Below, one piece after another: positions 11,201 through 25,616 of a DNA stretch of 64,000 nt; position 1 is the first letter of the stretch, and every line of letters starts with the position of its first letter. The stretch spans positions 69,501-133,500 of the forward strand of contig BDSI01000133.1 in assembly GCA_003117195.1 (NCBI GenBank), written 5' to 3'. Source of the stretch: Eudorina sp. 2006-703-Eu-15 (lineage: Eukaryota > Chlorophyta > Chlorophyceae > Chlamydomonadales > Volvocaceae). The notes beneath the pieces are model-generated. The model did no database searches, had not been told where the DNA came from, and was given only the letters and a program-made list of their open reading frames with translations. The translations under genes and the position numbers were made by a program.

Positions 11201-12719
11201 GATCCAGGTTGATGAAGCCGAAGCGCAAGTCCTTGGGGCGGCCGCGGTCGATGCCCTCACAGGCAAAACGCTCTACATAGATGTTAACGCAGGAACGACG
11301 GGATGCCAAACCATTACACGTTGCGAGCTGAGTGCTATCCACCAAGGTCTTACAATGAGAAATGACGAGGAGGGCCTCAACAACGCACCCATTACAATCT
11401 GGACTGACTCAGCCGCGTCACTGTTTCTGATAAAGAAAATGATAAATCAACCTACGAAACTCGCGCTCAGTAAACACAAAGACCTACTTACGAACATTGT
11501 ACGGATTCTGAAAGAACGAGCTGTAAGGAAACTCAAGACACATCTTCTGAAGGTAAAATCCCACACAGGAATAAAATACAATGACGCGGCTGATAGAGCG
11601 GCAGTTAAGGCTGCGCGCCGGGACGCGCCCGACGACGCCACGTGGCAAACAGAAACGTCCGACAACGACCCCAGAGCGCACTATTGGTGGGTGCGAAAAG
11701 CCAGCGGGCCGGAACGCACCGCCGGTCACTACGCCAACGACCTTAACCGAGGGGTGACATCGCTAATAAAACCAGAGGTGCACCTCGGTTACACCAAACA
11801 AACCCTGTACACGTCCTTCATGTCAGCCACGCTCCCGCACCTAGACATCCGTACAAGCGCGCGCACCCTCAACCGGCGCGCGGGAAGGCACAAGAAACTC
11901 AAGCGGTGTATGGACTATTGGTACGGACAACTGTGGAACAACAAACTGGCGCAGCGCTTCCGACGTCCCCTGGTAGGCACCAAACGATCGCGTATACAAT
12001 CCGCAGTCCCACCACACATGGTGGAGACCGCACCCTGCCCACTGTGCCGGGGTCCCGACTCTGGAGGACACATCCTGGGTGGCTGTCAACACCCGGACAT
12101 GACAGCCCTCTACATCAAACGACACAATGTCGCAGTCCGGCAGATCGCCAGACTGCTCGCCACAGGACGCTTGGGTGGTTGCTTCATGATCATGGATGCT
12201 TGTCAGGCGCAGCAGCTCCCTGACTATGCCGCGAGCACCCGCATACCGGAGTGGGTGCTGCCAAATACACCCACCGACCTCCGCCTAAAACTCAGACCGG
12301 ACATACTGTTCATACCAACGATACCACTCCTGGAGGCAAGTAAACCGGGATACACAGGCCCCTGGGATCGCGAGGACCACACCGTACACATTCTTGAAAT
12401 CGGCTACACCTCAGACACCAACCACACTGCGAAACAGCACGACAAAGTGCAGCAGCACGAGACCCTGGCCAAAGAGCTTGCAGAAGTGGGATGGAAGGTG
12501 CGCTATACGAAACAGGACGCCATCAGTCTGGGTTTCGGGGGAACCATACGAAAAGACCTCCTTCCACTCCTGGTTGAGCTCGGGGCCTGCAGCCACGCAG
12601 CCAGGGCGTGCTTGAACGACCTGCACGACCATGCCGTACATATGCTGAACGGCATCGTTACACTCCGACGCAAGATGGAAAGAGGACAACCTGTAGGAGA
12701 CAATCCATCAGGAACTTAG
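4581..12719 (+). CDS. Dualen ORF2: APE endonuclease, reverse transcriptase, RNase H, zinc knuckle and RLE polyprotein
   Basis: The open frame spans 2712 codons. A later ATG at 5202 would reduce the ORF1 overlap to 82 nt and is a plausible start. The APE endonuclease lies at about 5334-6110 (LNTRG, LTETKL, GDWNAV, RIDDVL; the usual SDH motif reads FDHK). The reverse transcriptase lies at about 7180-8300 (YVDFTSAFNTI; catalytic FADD at 7920-7931). A ~900-residue linker of unknown fold follows. RNase H lies at about 11165-11620 (YTDGS, CELSA, WTDSAAS, KSHTG, NDAADRA). A CX2CX7HX4C zinc motif is at 12036-12086. The C-terminal restriction-like endonuclease is near 12290-12540 (RPDI, then ILEIGYTSD, with a Lys-containing helix). 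Together these carry out nicking, target-primed reverse transcription and RNA removal. How ORF2 is translated is unknown; frameshifting or reinitiation are options. Confidence 0.93.
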   Translation: MGATPWARALLGFDRHHDHKPNAHRIPSHPSSTKAFVGHSPSAKPKGRGRRGQPDSRPARPRTTSTRKHDPPGTQAPDTQDEETEQTSADTGTAHTAQTRRPASPTSNHRQPKRRRTQGPPTHSILYCLRRQQGLPTRHPTGDDARRNPTAPDAQHRTSRRRPARDTAPDPTNAPRESQTRAPQIRKRPAEAPPQPCHSTRGPKQQPMAKYLRKAKQPKPNSPVQHRPPTATEVNPEQVTTQRTQDGPPPTGLFKVVTLNTRGIQTQMEAVQHAIHEQQPDIAVLTETKLSSHHRRAVTGIKHALKPYQTYMSNRPHNPDISSRSAGVLICVSERFSRQHSVTATPVPNQLNGYIGHIRMSPASSTPLHVVGVYCPEDPQTRKRIYEYCIKVVREASTGGENVLLAGDWNAVLDKTDRSTGECDSADLAHQSFAQAAKLQPVSCPRREPTYTQMKEGSVVHQSRIDDVLIAEHTLEAVSEDGQPYERVYECGGNFDHKALCTYLTLAGLKLYPPPAARPNTEQHPHSWSRIKLPITKDSKTNAKAEMEASLTSEIAALHDLLKPAMEAVQHASENLERNITEEEASALMNDLRQHPDVRTLDVTQVSHNLGTLLLRCLTILESHCDKKPPQTGKLHPPRALNKKLTRLYKEHYDLKSELTRQLTGGTTNWARDQNDSAVNPEHSASGEPARSNPQTTPAERENGGPARGAGHATEAAAAADTPADNLRAAIRDKGAEIRRIVQEVRTSRCKKAAKRFQKLLSKKPKQAHRQVLDDDDQPRGISAIRHPADGQIRTDPEEILDALHTHFAKLAKPISGPRTGKFLPADAPRDYPWMKASAPDPMRTLARPRGVPVSLLPGIADPMHFRECLNHLARSKAPGPDGIPNELLQALPDALQHVLHHLMTIMWAKAEIPAHWTASETVLLPKKGDPLLIKNKRPIALANTVYKLYTSLVTLNMALFSEQSHIFTEAQEGFLRQRNTERQIQNVLHAMEDAALMSRDLIILYVDFTSAFNTIDQDKLLSILYDLGYPVDLIEVISNLYSRASTTIRTEHGRTPAIPIERGTVQGDTLSPMLFIIFMEPLLRWLHNGGRGYRYGCLTPDENDRHHFSSGAFADDLAILTNNVSDTRVQCAKIEAYCTWGGLKVNVSKCQLQGILHGRARSDRDLSRGPGSKPYDAALARMLKGQIRIDGEALPYEPPTEPYKYLGVHITPTLDWAEQVAYTRAEIKRRGQGIVESLATPDQRINMIKTLIHPKVAYGLCAMAYTPHDVASFDSQIAGIAKRSYGLKKGFPTRAILAPTDQMGLGVGSIRTLYVHRATKALVTSLNDPGRLGVVTRALLRVQGQHAGNIPIHQLKRESRFYTTLKQLALVREAGLELTDQGEHYHQEANSLAQLLGEGLMTPTEHALPFRCLQPLLELGLDLRALRDNNTGQHLIDTTQLQRIGGRRVRQKHKVALNRLSLALSEDATTRTGAAKYRSAAPLPADLRKIPGDPTVTGLTRRGTVPNPLPGDYITRYMRPAGMQNPDKNARPDPENTHPDHMRHRAQDTEAPAPAPLTGNVRPSRPGRSRNPDGKNRKHELQKLYLRRNKGKPVNGITDTDPIGWVPQQGPLTVEHCALLLRLPTLRGLSQRVPDAQRLYNMLMGNQDWPEGVPTEHGFAITQALFGTQDRVARIIAQTRKRVDADPPPSKQKRTGRHSRPTHRTYYTVAWQRTLIPKGALPLYEAHKYTPRDLRPYTTGDDGEGGMLDVEWEPTEEEETRLASQDTWDTLLSEYNHRREQGIEHEPGRVNQAQDQHLTDEQRQGRWEEECYQTTRGQRTLRRYVEIDTEARNPEMDIHPTGKYTIQIGKHNCAPGAAHPIFSDPRDREPADLQTAKRAYVYDPRGKCLGMLPATRLSDMWLRYTAAKSAHPEEHARLAAPGGFPEDVARLLLRYRDRGGSKTNTVKKAHEKRLSEYLMERLMQSIGADTERFASPLNVAKCTRVYHARFPEDKLFGASHDAYQQPFRGASVAHPEPTPEEGHHAMRWALGWADAERNHTDPTATLLVFPASKTAPYTRYLRHDLVTHVGTISTDRSDSNLSNDAIWEDVPSYPNGLDLILVANKTGGSVVEPLRQAIDSITKPPQDRTAMDETQDTDLRLPQWVRKHIRRLKEKYETGCAPSLSSRRCDNLTDDERCSAHLMFPAKIALRHDAESGIYTDGSVQKIQVDEAEAQVLGAAAVDALTGKTLYIDVNAGTTGCQTITRCELSAIHQGLTMRNDEEGLNNAPITIWTDSAASLFLIKKMINQPTKLALSKHKDLLTNIVRILKERAVRKLKTHLLKVKSHTGIKYNDAADRAAVKAARRDAPDDATWQTETSDNDPRAHYWWVRKASGPERTAGHYANDLNRGVTSLIKPEVHLGYTKQTLYTSFMSATLPHLDIRTSARTLNRRAGRHKKLKRCMDYWYGQLWNNKLAQRFRRPLVGTKRSRIQSAVPPHMVETAPCPLCRGPDSGGHILGGCQHPDMTALYIKRHNVAVRQIARLLATGRLGGCFMIMDACQAQQLPDYAASTRIPEWVLPNTPTDLRLKLRPDILFIPTIPLLEASKPGYTGPWDREDHTVHILEIGYTSDTNHTAKQHDKVQQHETLAKELAEVGWKVRYTKQDAISLGFGGTIRKDLLPLLVELGACSHAARACLNDLHDHAVHMLNGIVTLRRKMERGQPVGDNPSGT

Positions 12720-12837
12720 CACACAATGCAGATCGTGATTTCACATTAGCGGTGGCGGGTAGTGTATAGGCAAGGGGAAACCCATAGCCTCATCACTCCT
12801 GCCCCCTTAACACATGCCACAGTCCCTGACTGGGCGT

Positions 12838-12860
12838 ATTATTATTATTATTATTATTAT
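12838..12860 (+). repeat. (ATT)n 3' tail of the Dualen element
   Basis: Seven to eight ATT units directly follow the 3' UTR and directly precede the right target-site duplication. Short simple-repeat tails instead of poly(A) are common in non-LTR elements with target-primed integration, and this one marks the 3' terminus. Confidence 0.8.
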
Positions 12861-12869
12861 TCTTAGGCC
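12861..12869. repeat. Right copy of candidate 9-bp target-site duplication
   Basis: TCTTAGGCC directly abuts the (ATT)n tail and matches 2609-2617 exactly. The next base differs from the left flank, as expected at an element/target boundary. Confidence 0.6.
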
Positions 12870-13200
12870 CGTAGGTAGGGCGGGCAGGGAGCGCCTCGAC
12901 GATGACTGCCCGCCGGGCCCGGGCCCATCGCACATCGAGACGAAGCCTCACGCCGCCGGTTTGAAGCCGCTCGGACACATACATACTTACGTACGTACAC
13001 CCCCGCCGCACATCCGTCCCTTTGTGGGGTCCGCTGCACCCTTACCTCACTCACTCACTCACCACACACGTCCCTACCTCGAGCAAACGCCCCTTGCGCC
13101 GCCGGGTACAAACTGCGGGCGGCACTAAACCCTGACAGCGCTGTCACGACTAGGCGGCCGCACGCCCCACCCACCCAGCCGCGGCACGTACGGAACCCAC

Positions 13201-13675
13201 CCAGGTCCGACCGCTCATCTTCCAGCTTGCCCCCGACCGCCAAGAACGCGAACGGTTTGTTGGGAGCCGGGTTCTCCACGAACTTGCTCGCGAGCGGCGG
13301 CGCTGCCACCGCCGCCGCTCCCGCCGCCATCTTCCCCGCGGCGATGATTGCCGCATCCACATCAAGCAAGAAGTTGCCGATGTTGCGGAACCGTGTCTTG
13401 GACAGCGGTTGGGTTAGTGGGGTGGGGTGCAGCCCTAGGTGGGCCACTAGGTCAGCTGGCCAGCAGGGCTGCGGCTGCTGCTGCGGTATCTGCGGTGGCT
13501 GCGGCGGTGGCTGTTGTGGTTCCTGCTGCGGCTGCGGCGGTGGCTGTTGCGGCGGCGGCGGCGGCGGCGGCTGTTGCAGCTGCTGCGGCTGCTGCTGCGG
13601 CTGTGGTAGCTGCTGGCGGTGATGATGCGGTGGCTGCGGGCGGTGCATCGCGATGGGGCCGTTCGTGCGGGCCGC

Positions 13676-13715
<40 letters not shown>

Positions 13716-14652
13716 GGTCCAAGGAGCCCGTCTGCCGTGAAGATTGGGGCCGGGGCGCCGCCAGCGGCGATCTGACCACCCACATGGGTGCCGTACACAG
13801 GCCCCCCGGGCTGTCCGGCGAGGACGGGTGCGGCCGCGTGCATGGCCGCCTGGACGTCAACAGCAGTAGCAGCAGCAGCAGCAGCCGCCTGGGCATCTGC
13901 TACTGCCGCCGTTTGATAGGTGGGCGATACAAGGCCGTGGCCATGTGCCGTCACGGGAGGGGCAGTGGCTACCACTGCAGCGGTGCATGGGGCGCCGCTG
14001 CGGGTTGTTCCTGCAGCTATACCCCCCACTGAGACCAGGGCGGCGGGGCCTGCTACAGCCCCTGGAGGGAAGGGCGCCTGCATGGCGGGCTGCTGTAGCT
14101 GCAGCTGCAGCTGGTGTTGGTTGTAGTGCTGCTTGTGCTGCTGGTGCTGGTACTGGTGATCCTGGTGGTAGTAGAGGGGCGGCGACAACTGCTGCTGCAC
14201 GACTTGTTGTTGGTACAGCTGCTGCGGCGGCGGCGGCGGCGGCAGCTGCTGCGGCGGCCACTGGCCTGGCGATACTTGCGGCGGCGGAGGCGGCGGCGGC
14301 GGCTGCTGCGGCGGCTGCTGCGGCGGCGGCCACTGGCCTGGCGATACTTGCGGCGGCGGCGGCGGCGGCTGCGGCGGCGGCGGCGGCGGCGGCCACTGGC
14401 CTGGCGATACTTGCGGAGGCGGCAGCGGCAGCAGGGGCGGCCCCGGCCCCAGCTGCGCTGCTGCCGGCGGCAGCATCGGGTGACCAGTGCGGCACTGCGG
14501 CTCCGATTCTCCGCCTCGTGCCCCCAGCAGGCAGCTACCCAGTGAGGGGGAAGAGTCAGCGCCATCGACGGAATCCTCCGCTGCCATCAGCGCGCTCAAG
14601 GAAGGGAGGTCCAAGTCGCCCAGCTCGCGGGCTTCGACGTCAAGTGGGTCAC
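13201..14652 (-). CDS. Large Gln/Pro/Ala-rich exon of an unrecognised minus-strand protein
   Basis: The exon runs from a CGCAG acceptor (AG at 14654-14653) to a GTGGGT donor (13200-13195). The N-terminal part is acidic (VEARELGDLDLPSLSALMAA). A long Gln/Pro/Ala-rich body follows, including three near-identical repeats of PPQVSPGQWPP (about 14240-14420). A conserved-looking end follows: RFRNIGNFLLDVDAAIIAAG, then FVENPAPNKPFAFLAVGG. The exon ends after the first base of a Gly codon, which matches the incoming phase of the candidate exon at 2456. The Dualen insertion would then lie in the intron between them. Low-complexity activator-like regions suggest a regulatory protein, but no DNA-binding domain is visible and I assign no function. 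Upstream exons, if any, lie to the right of 14652 and were not resolved. Confidence 0.55.
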
Positions 14653-14699
14653 CTGCGACCACGAAGGCGATTGAACATTTTTCCTGTGGAAACCGTCAT

Positions 14700-16837
14700 C
14701 AACGCGATGCCTGGGCGCGTAGGAGTGCCCAGGTGAGGGCCAGGGTCCAAGATTCTGCAAGTCATGCTTTGTGGACGACCGGGCTTGAAGGTCAGCTGAA
14801 CCTCGTCTAAATCATTAGCATGCCCATGGCGAAAGCGAAGGAATTAGACCGGCTGAGGGCAAAATGTGGTGCGAGGCCTGCTTGCCTGGGTCCTGGTGCG
14901 CGAACGGTTGGTGCCGCTCCCGAGACTCCATCCTCATCCAGAGGCAGTACGGAAAATTCATTATTATAGCACGATTCCGTACTGAAGCAGCAGAAGCTGA
15001 CCCGTGTGGATAGGTGATCGAGAAGCAGAAGGGGCGGGCTGGTAAGGCCAACCCGGTTGAATGACCATAACTTTGCTACAATCGAAAAAAAATTGGGTAT
15101 CATAACAGTGTTATCTGGTGCAGCCGATGTGAATTTATGAACCTGAGCATGTCGTACTTTGTCTTGATCAGTCCGAGGCCAAACCCTTGTCAAGGTTCCT
15201 CATGTGAGCTACGATGTGAGCTCATCAAGAGTTTTATGAGGATGAGGAGGTTGCCTTAAGAGGATTGCAACGTCCTTGTCGGAGCTAAAGGAACATTTTG
15301 CCACCCAAGGTTTCGGACCGGCCGCGCCACGCAAAACACGGTAACTTCATAATTTGGTATACGTGCCTGCCACGAACCCTCACGAACCATGAGTCAAGGA
15401 ATTTCGCGCTCGGCATGACATGCACAACCCACATGAGGGGAAGAGATGATCGGAACCTACCAGGGATATCCACAGCGGCGCTCCGTTGGCAGAGCCACGA
15501 ATCACCCCCGAACCACAGCGCTGCAGAACAGATGAGTGATCAGACCCGTCAGAGTACCTAGTTTATAGCGAGGCAACCCGTCCGCACCACAACGCCGCGA
15601 GATGCCAGGAGGGCTGCAGCGAGGCACCGTGGCGGTGATCAATTAACTGATGACCGTGTCTTATCTTTTAGCTCTTTATTCTTAAGCTCTTCCTCGATCA
15701 AATTGTGCAGTTCAGACGCCGATCGGGATCCGTTACGGCTAACCCCACCGAACGAAGGCAAGGCTGCCACAGCCGAACCTGCACCCCTGTGGCCCCCTTG
15801 AGGAGGGTCCAGAGCTCCGGACCAGGCTCCCGCCTCAACCAACTAACCAGTGAACCGACTAACCGACTAACCAACTAACCGACTTGGCACCTGGAGGTCG
15901 TCTGGATGAAGCAACACAGCGACGCAACAGTCTTTTATCCACTGGCGGGCGCCGTCCCATGGGACCGTCCGCCTCAGCCCCAGCGTCTGCAGCCGAAAGC
16001 GGATCCGACCTCACCAAACGCAACACACGTCGGTGCCCCACCAACCCCGCTTGCTTCCTTGCTGAGCCCATCTCCCTCCTCCTGTGCCCAGCCACGATCC
16101 ACCCCGCATGCTCACCATGCACGTACACAGGCACGCTTACCCCGCCACTTTCACAACCCCTCCCCCGGCAGCGCAGTTTTATTGTCTTCCAATTTCCTAA
16201 ACCCCTCCCCCGGCACTACTGCCTCCAACTGGGAAGGTCGCTGCCACATCCTTGACCCACGGACTCCAAGCTAAGCCGCAAGCTGGCTACGTCTTTACAC
16301 CGAGTCGTTCCGCTCACTGCTGCTGCCAGCATCCACAGTTTGGGTCGGGCGGGTCTCTTCTCTAAACACACAGGCCTGGGCCTGGGCGGTTTGGGCGGGT
16401 TACTCATTATCCAACACACACAGCCGGTGTCCTCGCCGGCGCGGCCCCCGGGGTCCGCCCGTGAGGCGCCCTGCAAATGCCGTCCACGGGGGGTGTCGCC
16501 GCTTTCGTCGACGTCGGAGACTTTCACGTCCCGTCATCGCCGGCCCGGAACCCATCCCTGAACACGCAAACACGCCGGACCCTGGCAGCCCGTCGTACAC
16601 ACCCTGGCAGCCCGTCGTACACACCATGCACACACCACCCTGCACTGAGCCGTCCCAGCCCCTCCCGGCCCGTCCCAGCCCCTCCCGGCCCGTCCCAGCC
16701 CCTCCCGGCCGCGCCGGAAGTCGACGTCCGACGGGATAGCTGTGTGTCCCCAAACAGCAGCAGCAGGAGCAACAGCAGCCCGACTCGGCAGCCGCCCGAA
16801 TCCATCCCCGACCCGGCCGGCCGGCCTAGGAGCCCCC
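14700..16837. other. Intergenic stretch without a convincing gene
   Basis: No exon set with consistent splice sites was found. Visible items are a short (ACTAACCG)-like run at about 15838-15885, a C-rich minisatellite of CAGCCCCTCCCGGCCCGTCC units at about 16655-16720, and at 16183-16202 a plus-strand copy of the TGTCT-CCAATTTCCTA motif that otherwise occurs in introns. A minus-strand open stretch ending in SELHNLIEEELKNKELKDK (stop near 15639) could be a terminal exon, but it has no supporting partner. Confidence 0.5.
16183..16202 (+). repeat. Copy of the dispersed CCAATTTCC motif (outside a known gene)
   Basis: TGTCTTCCAATTTCCTAAAC is a variant of the motif found in introns of DXR, the kinesin and the rhomboid-like gene. 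It shares the preceding GCAGCGCAGTTTTAT with the copy at 20658, so the repeat is longer than 20 bp. No plus-strand gene is recognised here. Confidence 0.6.
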
Positions 16838-19107
16838 TCATGACTTGGCCCGCATGAAGTTGGATTCCTTGATGCGCTCCTTGTTCTTCAACCGCCACAA
16901 CCGACGCAGCTGGGGAGGCGGGCCAGCAGGGGGGAGGGCGGACACGATGTTGCGGGCGAGCATTTAGAAGGTCGGACAGGTGGCGGAGACGGGGTCAAGG
17001 GTGAAAAGCCTCTGGCCCCTGCCGGGGGCTTCACCGCACCACCAGTGCGGGCATGACGGCGCAGGGAGCCCTGTACCTGCCGGCGCAGCGGGCTGTGCGT
17101 CCGGGGCGGGGGGCGGGGGGCGGGGGCTGTGCGTCCGGGGCGGGGGCCCATGCGGTACGCCCGGTACCCTTAATTGACAAAGGGGGGCCCCGCGGGGCGA
17201 ATCCCTCAAATGGCACGTAGGGTGAACCCGGTCGTCGTCGTCGTCGTCGTCGTCAGGATCCTCATGCAATGAGCAGTGACCCTCCAGCGACAGCAACAGC
17301 GACAGCGACAGTCCATCTCGCAGTGCGGCACTCCAGTGGGTCGGGTCGCGCCCCACCCCGCGCCTTCATTCCCTCCTCCCACGCCCCAGCCCTCCCTCCT
17401 GCCACGCCCCAGCCCTCCCTCCTCCACGCCCAGCCCTCCTCCTCCCACGCCCCAGCCCTCCCTCCTCCCACGCCCCAGCCCTCCCTCCTCCCACGCCCAG
17501 CCTCCCTCCTCCCACGCCCCAGCCCTCCCTCCTCCCACGCCCAGCCTTCCCTCCTCCCACGCCCCAGCCCTCCCTCCTCCCACGCCCAGCCTTCCCTCCT
17601 CCCACGCCCCAGCCCTCCCTCCTCCCACGCCCAGCCTTCCCTCCTCCACGCCCCAGCCCTCCCTCCTCCCACGCCCAGCCTTCCCTCCTCCCACGCCCCA
17701 GCCCTCCCTCCTCCCACGCCCAGCCTTCCCTCCTCCCACGCCCAGCCTCCCTCCTCCCACGCCCAGCCTTCCCTCCTCCCACGCCCCAGCCCTCCCTCCT
17801 CCCACGCCCAGCCTTCCCTCCTCCCACGCCCAGCCTTCCTCCTCCCACGCCCAGCCCTCCCTCCTCCCACGCCCAGCCTTCCCTCCTCCCACGCCCCAGC
17901 CCTCCCTCCTCCCACGCCCAGCCTTCCCTCCTCCCACGCCCCAGCCCTCCCTCCTCCCACGCCCAGCCTTCCCTCCTCCCACGCCCAGCCCTCCCTCCTC
18001 CCACGCCCAGCCTTCCCTCCTCCCACGCCCCAGCCCTCCCTCCTCCCACGCCCAGCCTTCCCTCCTCCCTCCTCCCACGCCCAGCCTTCCCTCCTCCCAC
18101 GCCCAACAGCCCCACACCCCAGCCTTCCCTCCTCCCACGCCCAGCCTTCCCTCCCACGCCCAGCCCTCCCTCCTCCCACACCCCAGCCTTCCTCCTCCAC
18201 GCCCCAGCCCTCCCTCCTCCACACCCCAGCCCTCCCTCCCACGCCCCAGCCCTCCCTGTCCTCCCTGCTCTCCCCCGCCTTGCTCGACTCCCCCACTCCC
18301 CACGCCCCGCCGCGCCGCGAGCCGCCCCCCCCCCCTCACCTCCTCCACAGTCAGCCCGCCCTCCTGGTACATCTTCTCCAGCTCCTTGATGGTGGGTCTG
18401 AGGGTGGTGAGGTTGGGGCGGCGGGGAATACGGATGACCCACGGGTCAGCTGGGCGAATGCGGCGCAAGTGCATGTGCTTTCCCATGGACGGTACGACTC
18501 TCGTCCATCACTGAGTAATGGCCGTACTCCCCGTGGGAGCTGGGAGGGTCCCGTGACGGCATGCTCGAAGAGCACGCGTGTGCCGCGGGCCGTTAATATC
18601 ACGTATGTCACTTGTCAACTGCTCCGTGACTCAAGTGCTACCACTGTGGCGGGGATGGCGGCCATGACCACACGTTCATGGTAATGTGGAGGGCACATAA
18701 GGCCCACCTGGGCTCCAGGAGTTTGAAAAGCCACTCCGGGTACTCGCTGTCCGGTTTGATGGGCGGGTCGGACTCATTCTTCATGAGCCCACATCCCGTG
18801 GCCACCTCGCTGGAGAGCTCCCCGATCTTACGCGGACCTGAGGCGGAGGGATGATGATGTGATGTGATGTGATCCGATGTGATGCATGGGAGGGCGTCAC
18901 CATGGTGGGCTTGCATCCGGGTGTCGGTAAAACGGCCTTATCGTACAGCACCAGCGCGCTGCGTTTCGCTTTGGAACAGCTTTGCAGTACCTACTGACCT
19001 CGATCCTTTCCTCCTTTTTTCGATCCAGATGGAGGTAACGGGGCACGCAGATGCAAGCCCACAAGCGCAGACCAGCGGCTGCGGAGCGAGCCAACCACCA
19101 GCGACAT
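16838..19107 (-). CDS. MRPL54: Mitochondrial large-subunit ribosomal protein mL54 (four exons)
   Basis: Exons on the minus strand are 19107-18999, 18837-18708, 18397-18340 and 16909-16838. The total is 369 nt, 122 residues plus a TGA stop, with all phases agreeing and GT/AG at every intron. The N-terminus ([17 protein letters not shown]) is Arg/Ser-rich and hydrophobic, as expected of a mitochondrial presequence, and a short Lys/Gly-rich linker follows. The core has the mL54 signature: a Lys-rich start, [26 protein letters not shown], and a basic C-terminus ([11 protein letters not shown]). mL54 is a structural protein of the mitochondrial 39S/54S ribosomal subunit. The length is close to that of other mL54 proteins. 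The last intron is about 1.4 kb and contains a large minisatellite. The gene is divergent from DXR, with starts 322 bp apart. Confidence 0.9.
17370..18290. repeat. C-rich minisatellite inside the last mL54 intron
   Basis: About 0.9 kb consists of 22-23-bp units alternating between CAGCCTTCCCTCCTCCCACGC and CCAGCCCTCCCTCCTCCCACGC types, roughly 40 copies with small deletions. It is pyrimidine-rich on the plus strand, so the intron transcript, read from the minus strand, is purine-rich. It lacks stops in several frames, which creates long but meaningless Gly/Arg/Glu- or Pro/Ser-rich reading frames. Confidence 0.95.
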
Positions 19108-19428
19108 GCACCCTCACTAAAGATATTCAAGCGCAGGATTGTAATTTATTACTTTGTGAGGTACTTTCTCTAGTCCGAGACAGCAGCCAGTTACAACTTA
19201 ACAATGCAAAATATAATATTGAATGTAAGTCCTTTTGTAAGGTTGAGATGCCATGTTTGTCAGCTCTTCTGGCCCTGTACTGGATCAACAGTCTGCCGTA
19301 CATTCAACGCTTTCGTCTCTCCCTGTTAAGTGGGCTTTGGGTAACCTCCTCAACTCACACTCACGCTCCGGACTCAGGCAGAGCGCCTGAAAAATCTTGG
19401 GATTCGACGCAAGCGTTAGGCGGCAAAC
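19108..19428. promoter_or_regulatory. Divergent promoter interval between mL54 and DXR
   Basis: Only 321 bp separate the two start codons, so both promoters and both 5' UTRs lie here. The centre (about 19120-19230) is notably AT-richer than the surroundings. No clear TATA box was identified. Shared regulation of the two genes is possible but is not shown by the sequence. Confidence 0.6.

Positions 19429-25616
<6,188 letters not shown>

Larger units (their letters stand above)
2618..12860 (+). mobile_element. Full-length Dualen/RandI-type non-LTR retrotransposon
   Basis: This 10.24-kb element has two long intact ORFs, a short 3' UTR (12720-12837) and a 3' (ATT)n tail, flanked by a 9-bp direct repeat. 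In order it encodes a cysteine-protease-like domain (ORF1), an APE-type endonuclease, a reverse transcriptase, an RNase H, a CCHC zinc motif and a restriction-like endonuclease (RLE) (ORF2). The combination of APE and RLE with RNase H and a cysteine protease defines the Dualen family described from Chlamydomonas (Kojima and Fujiwara); other non-LTR clades normally carry only one endonuclease type. No stops or frameshifts interrupt the ORFs and every catalytic motif I can check is present, apart from an altered last APE motif, so the copy may be autonomous. It lies antisense to the flanking minus-strand exons. Confidence 0.93.

Noticed and set aside
15639..15842. Minus-strand stretch ending SELHNLIEEELKNKELKDK plus stop
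   Set aside because: It looks somewhat protein-like, but no acceptor/exon partner or family could be found; kept only as a remark in the intergenic entry.
17206..18486. Gly/Arg/Glu- or Pro/Ser-rich open frames of 340-470 codons on both strands
   Set aside because: They are translations of the 22-23-bp minisatellite, which lacks stops in several frames; only the 58-nt mL54 exon at 18397-18340 within this span is supported.
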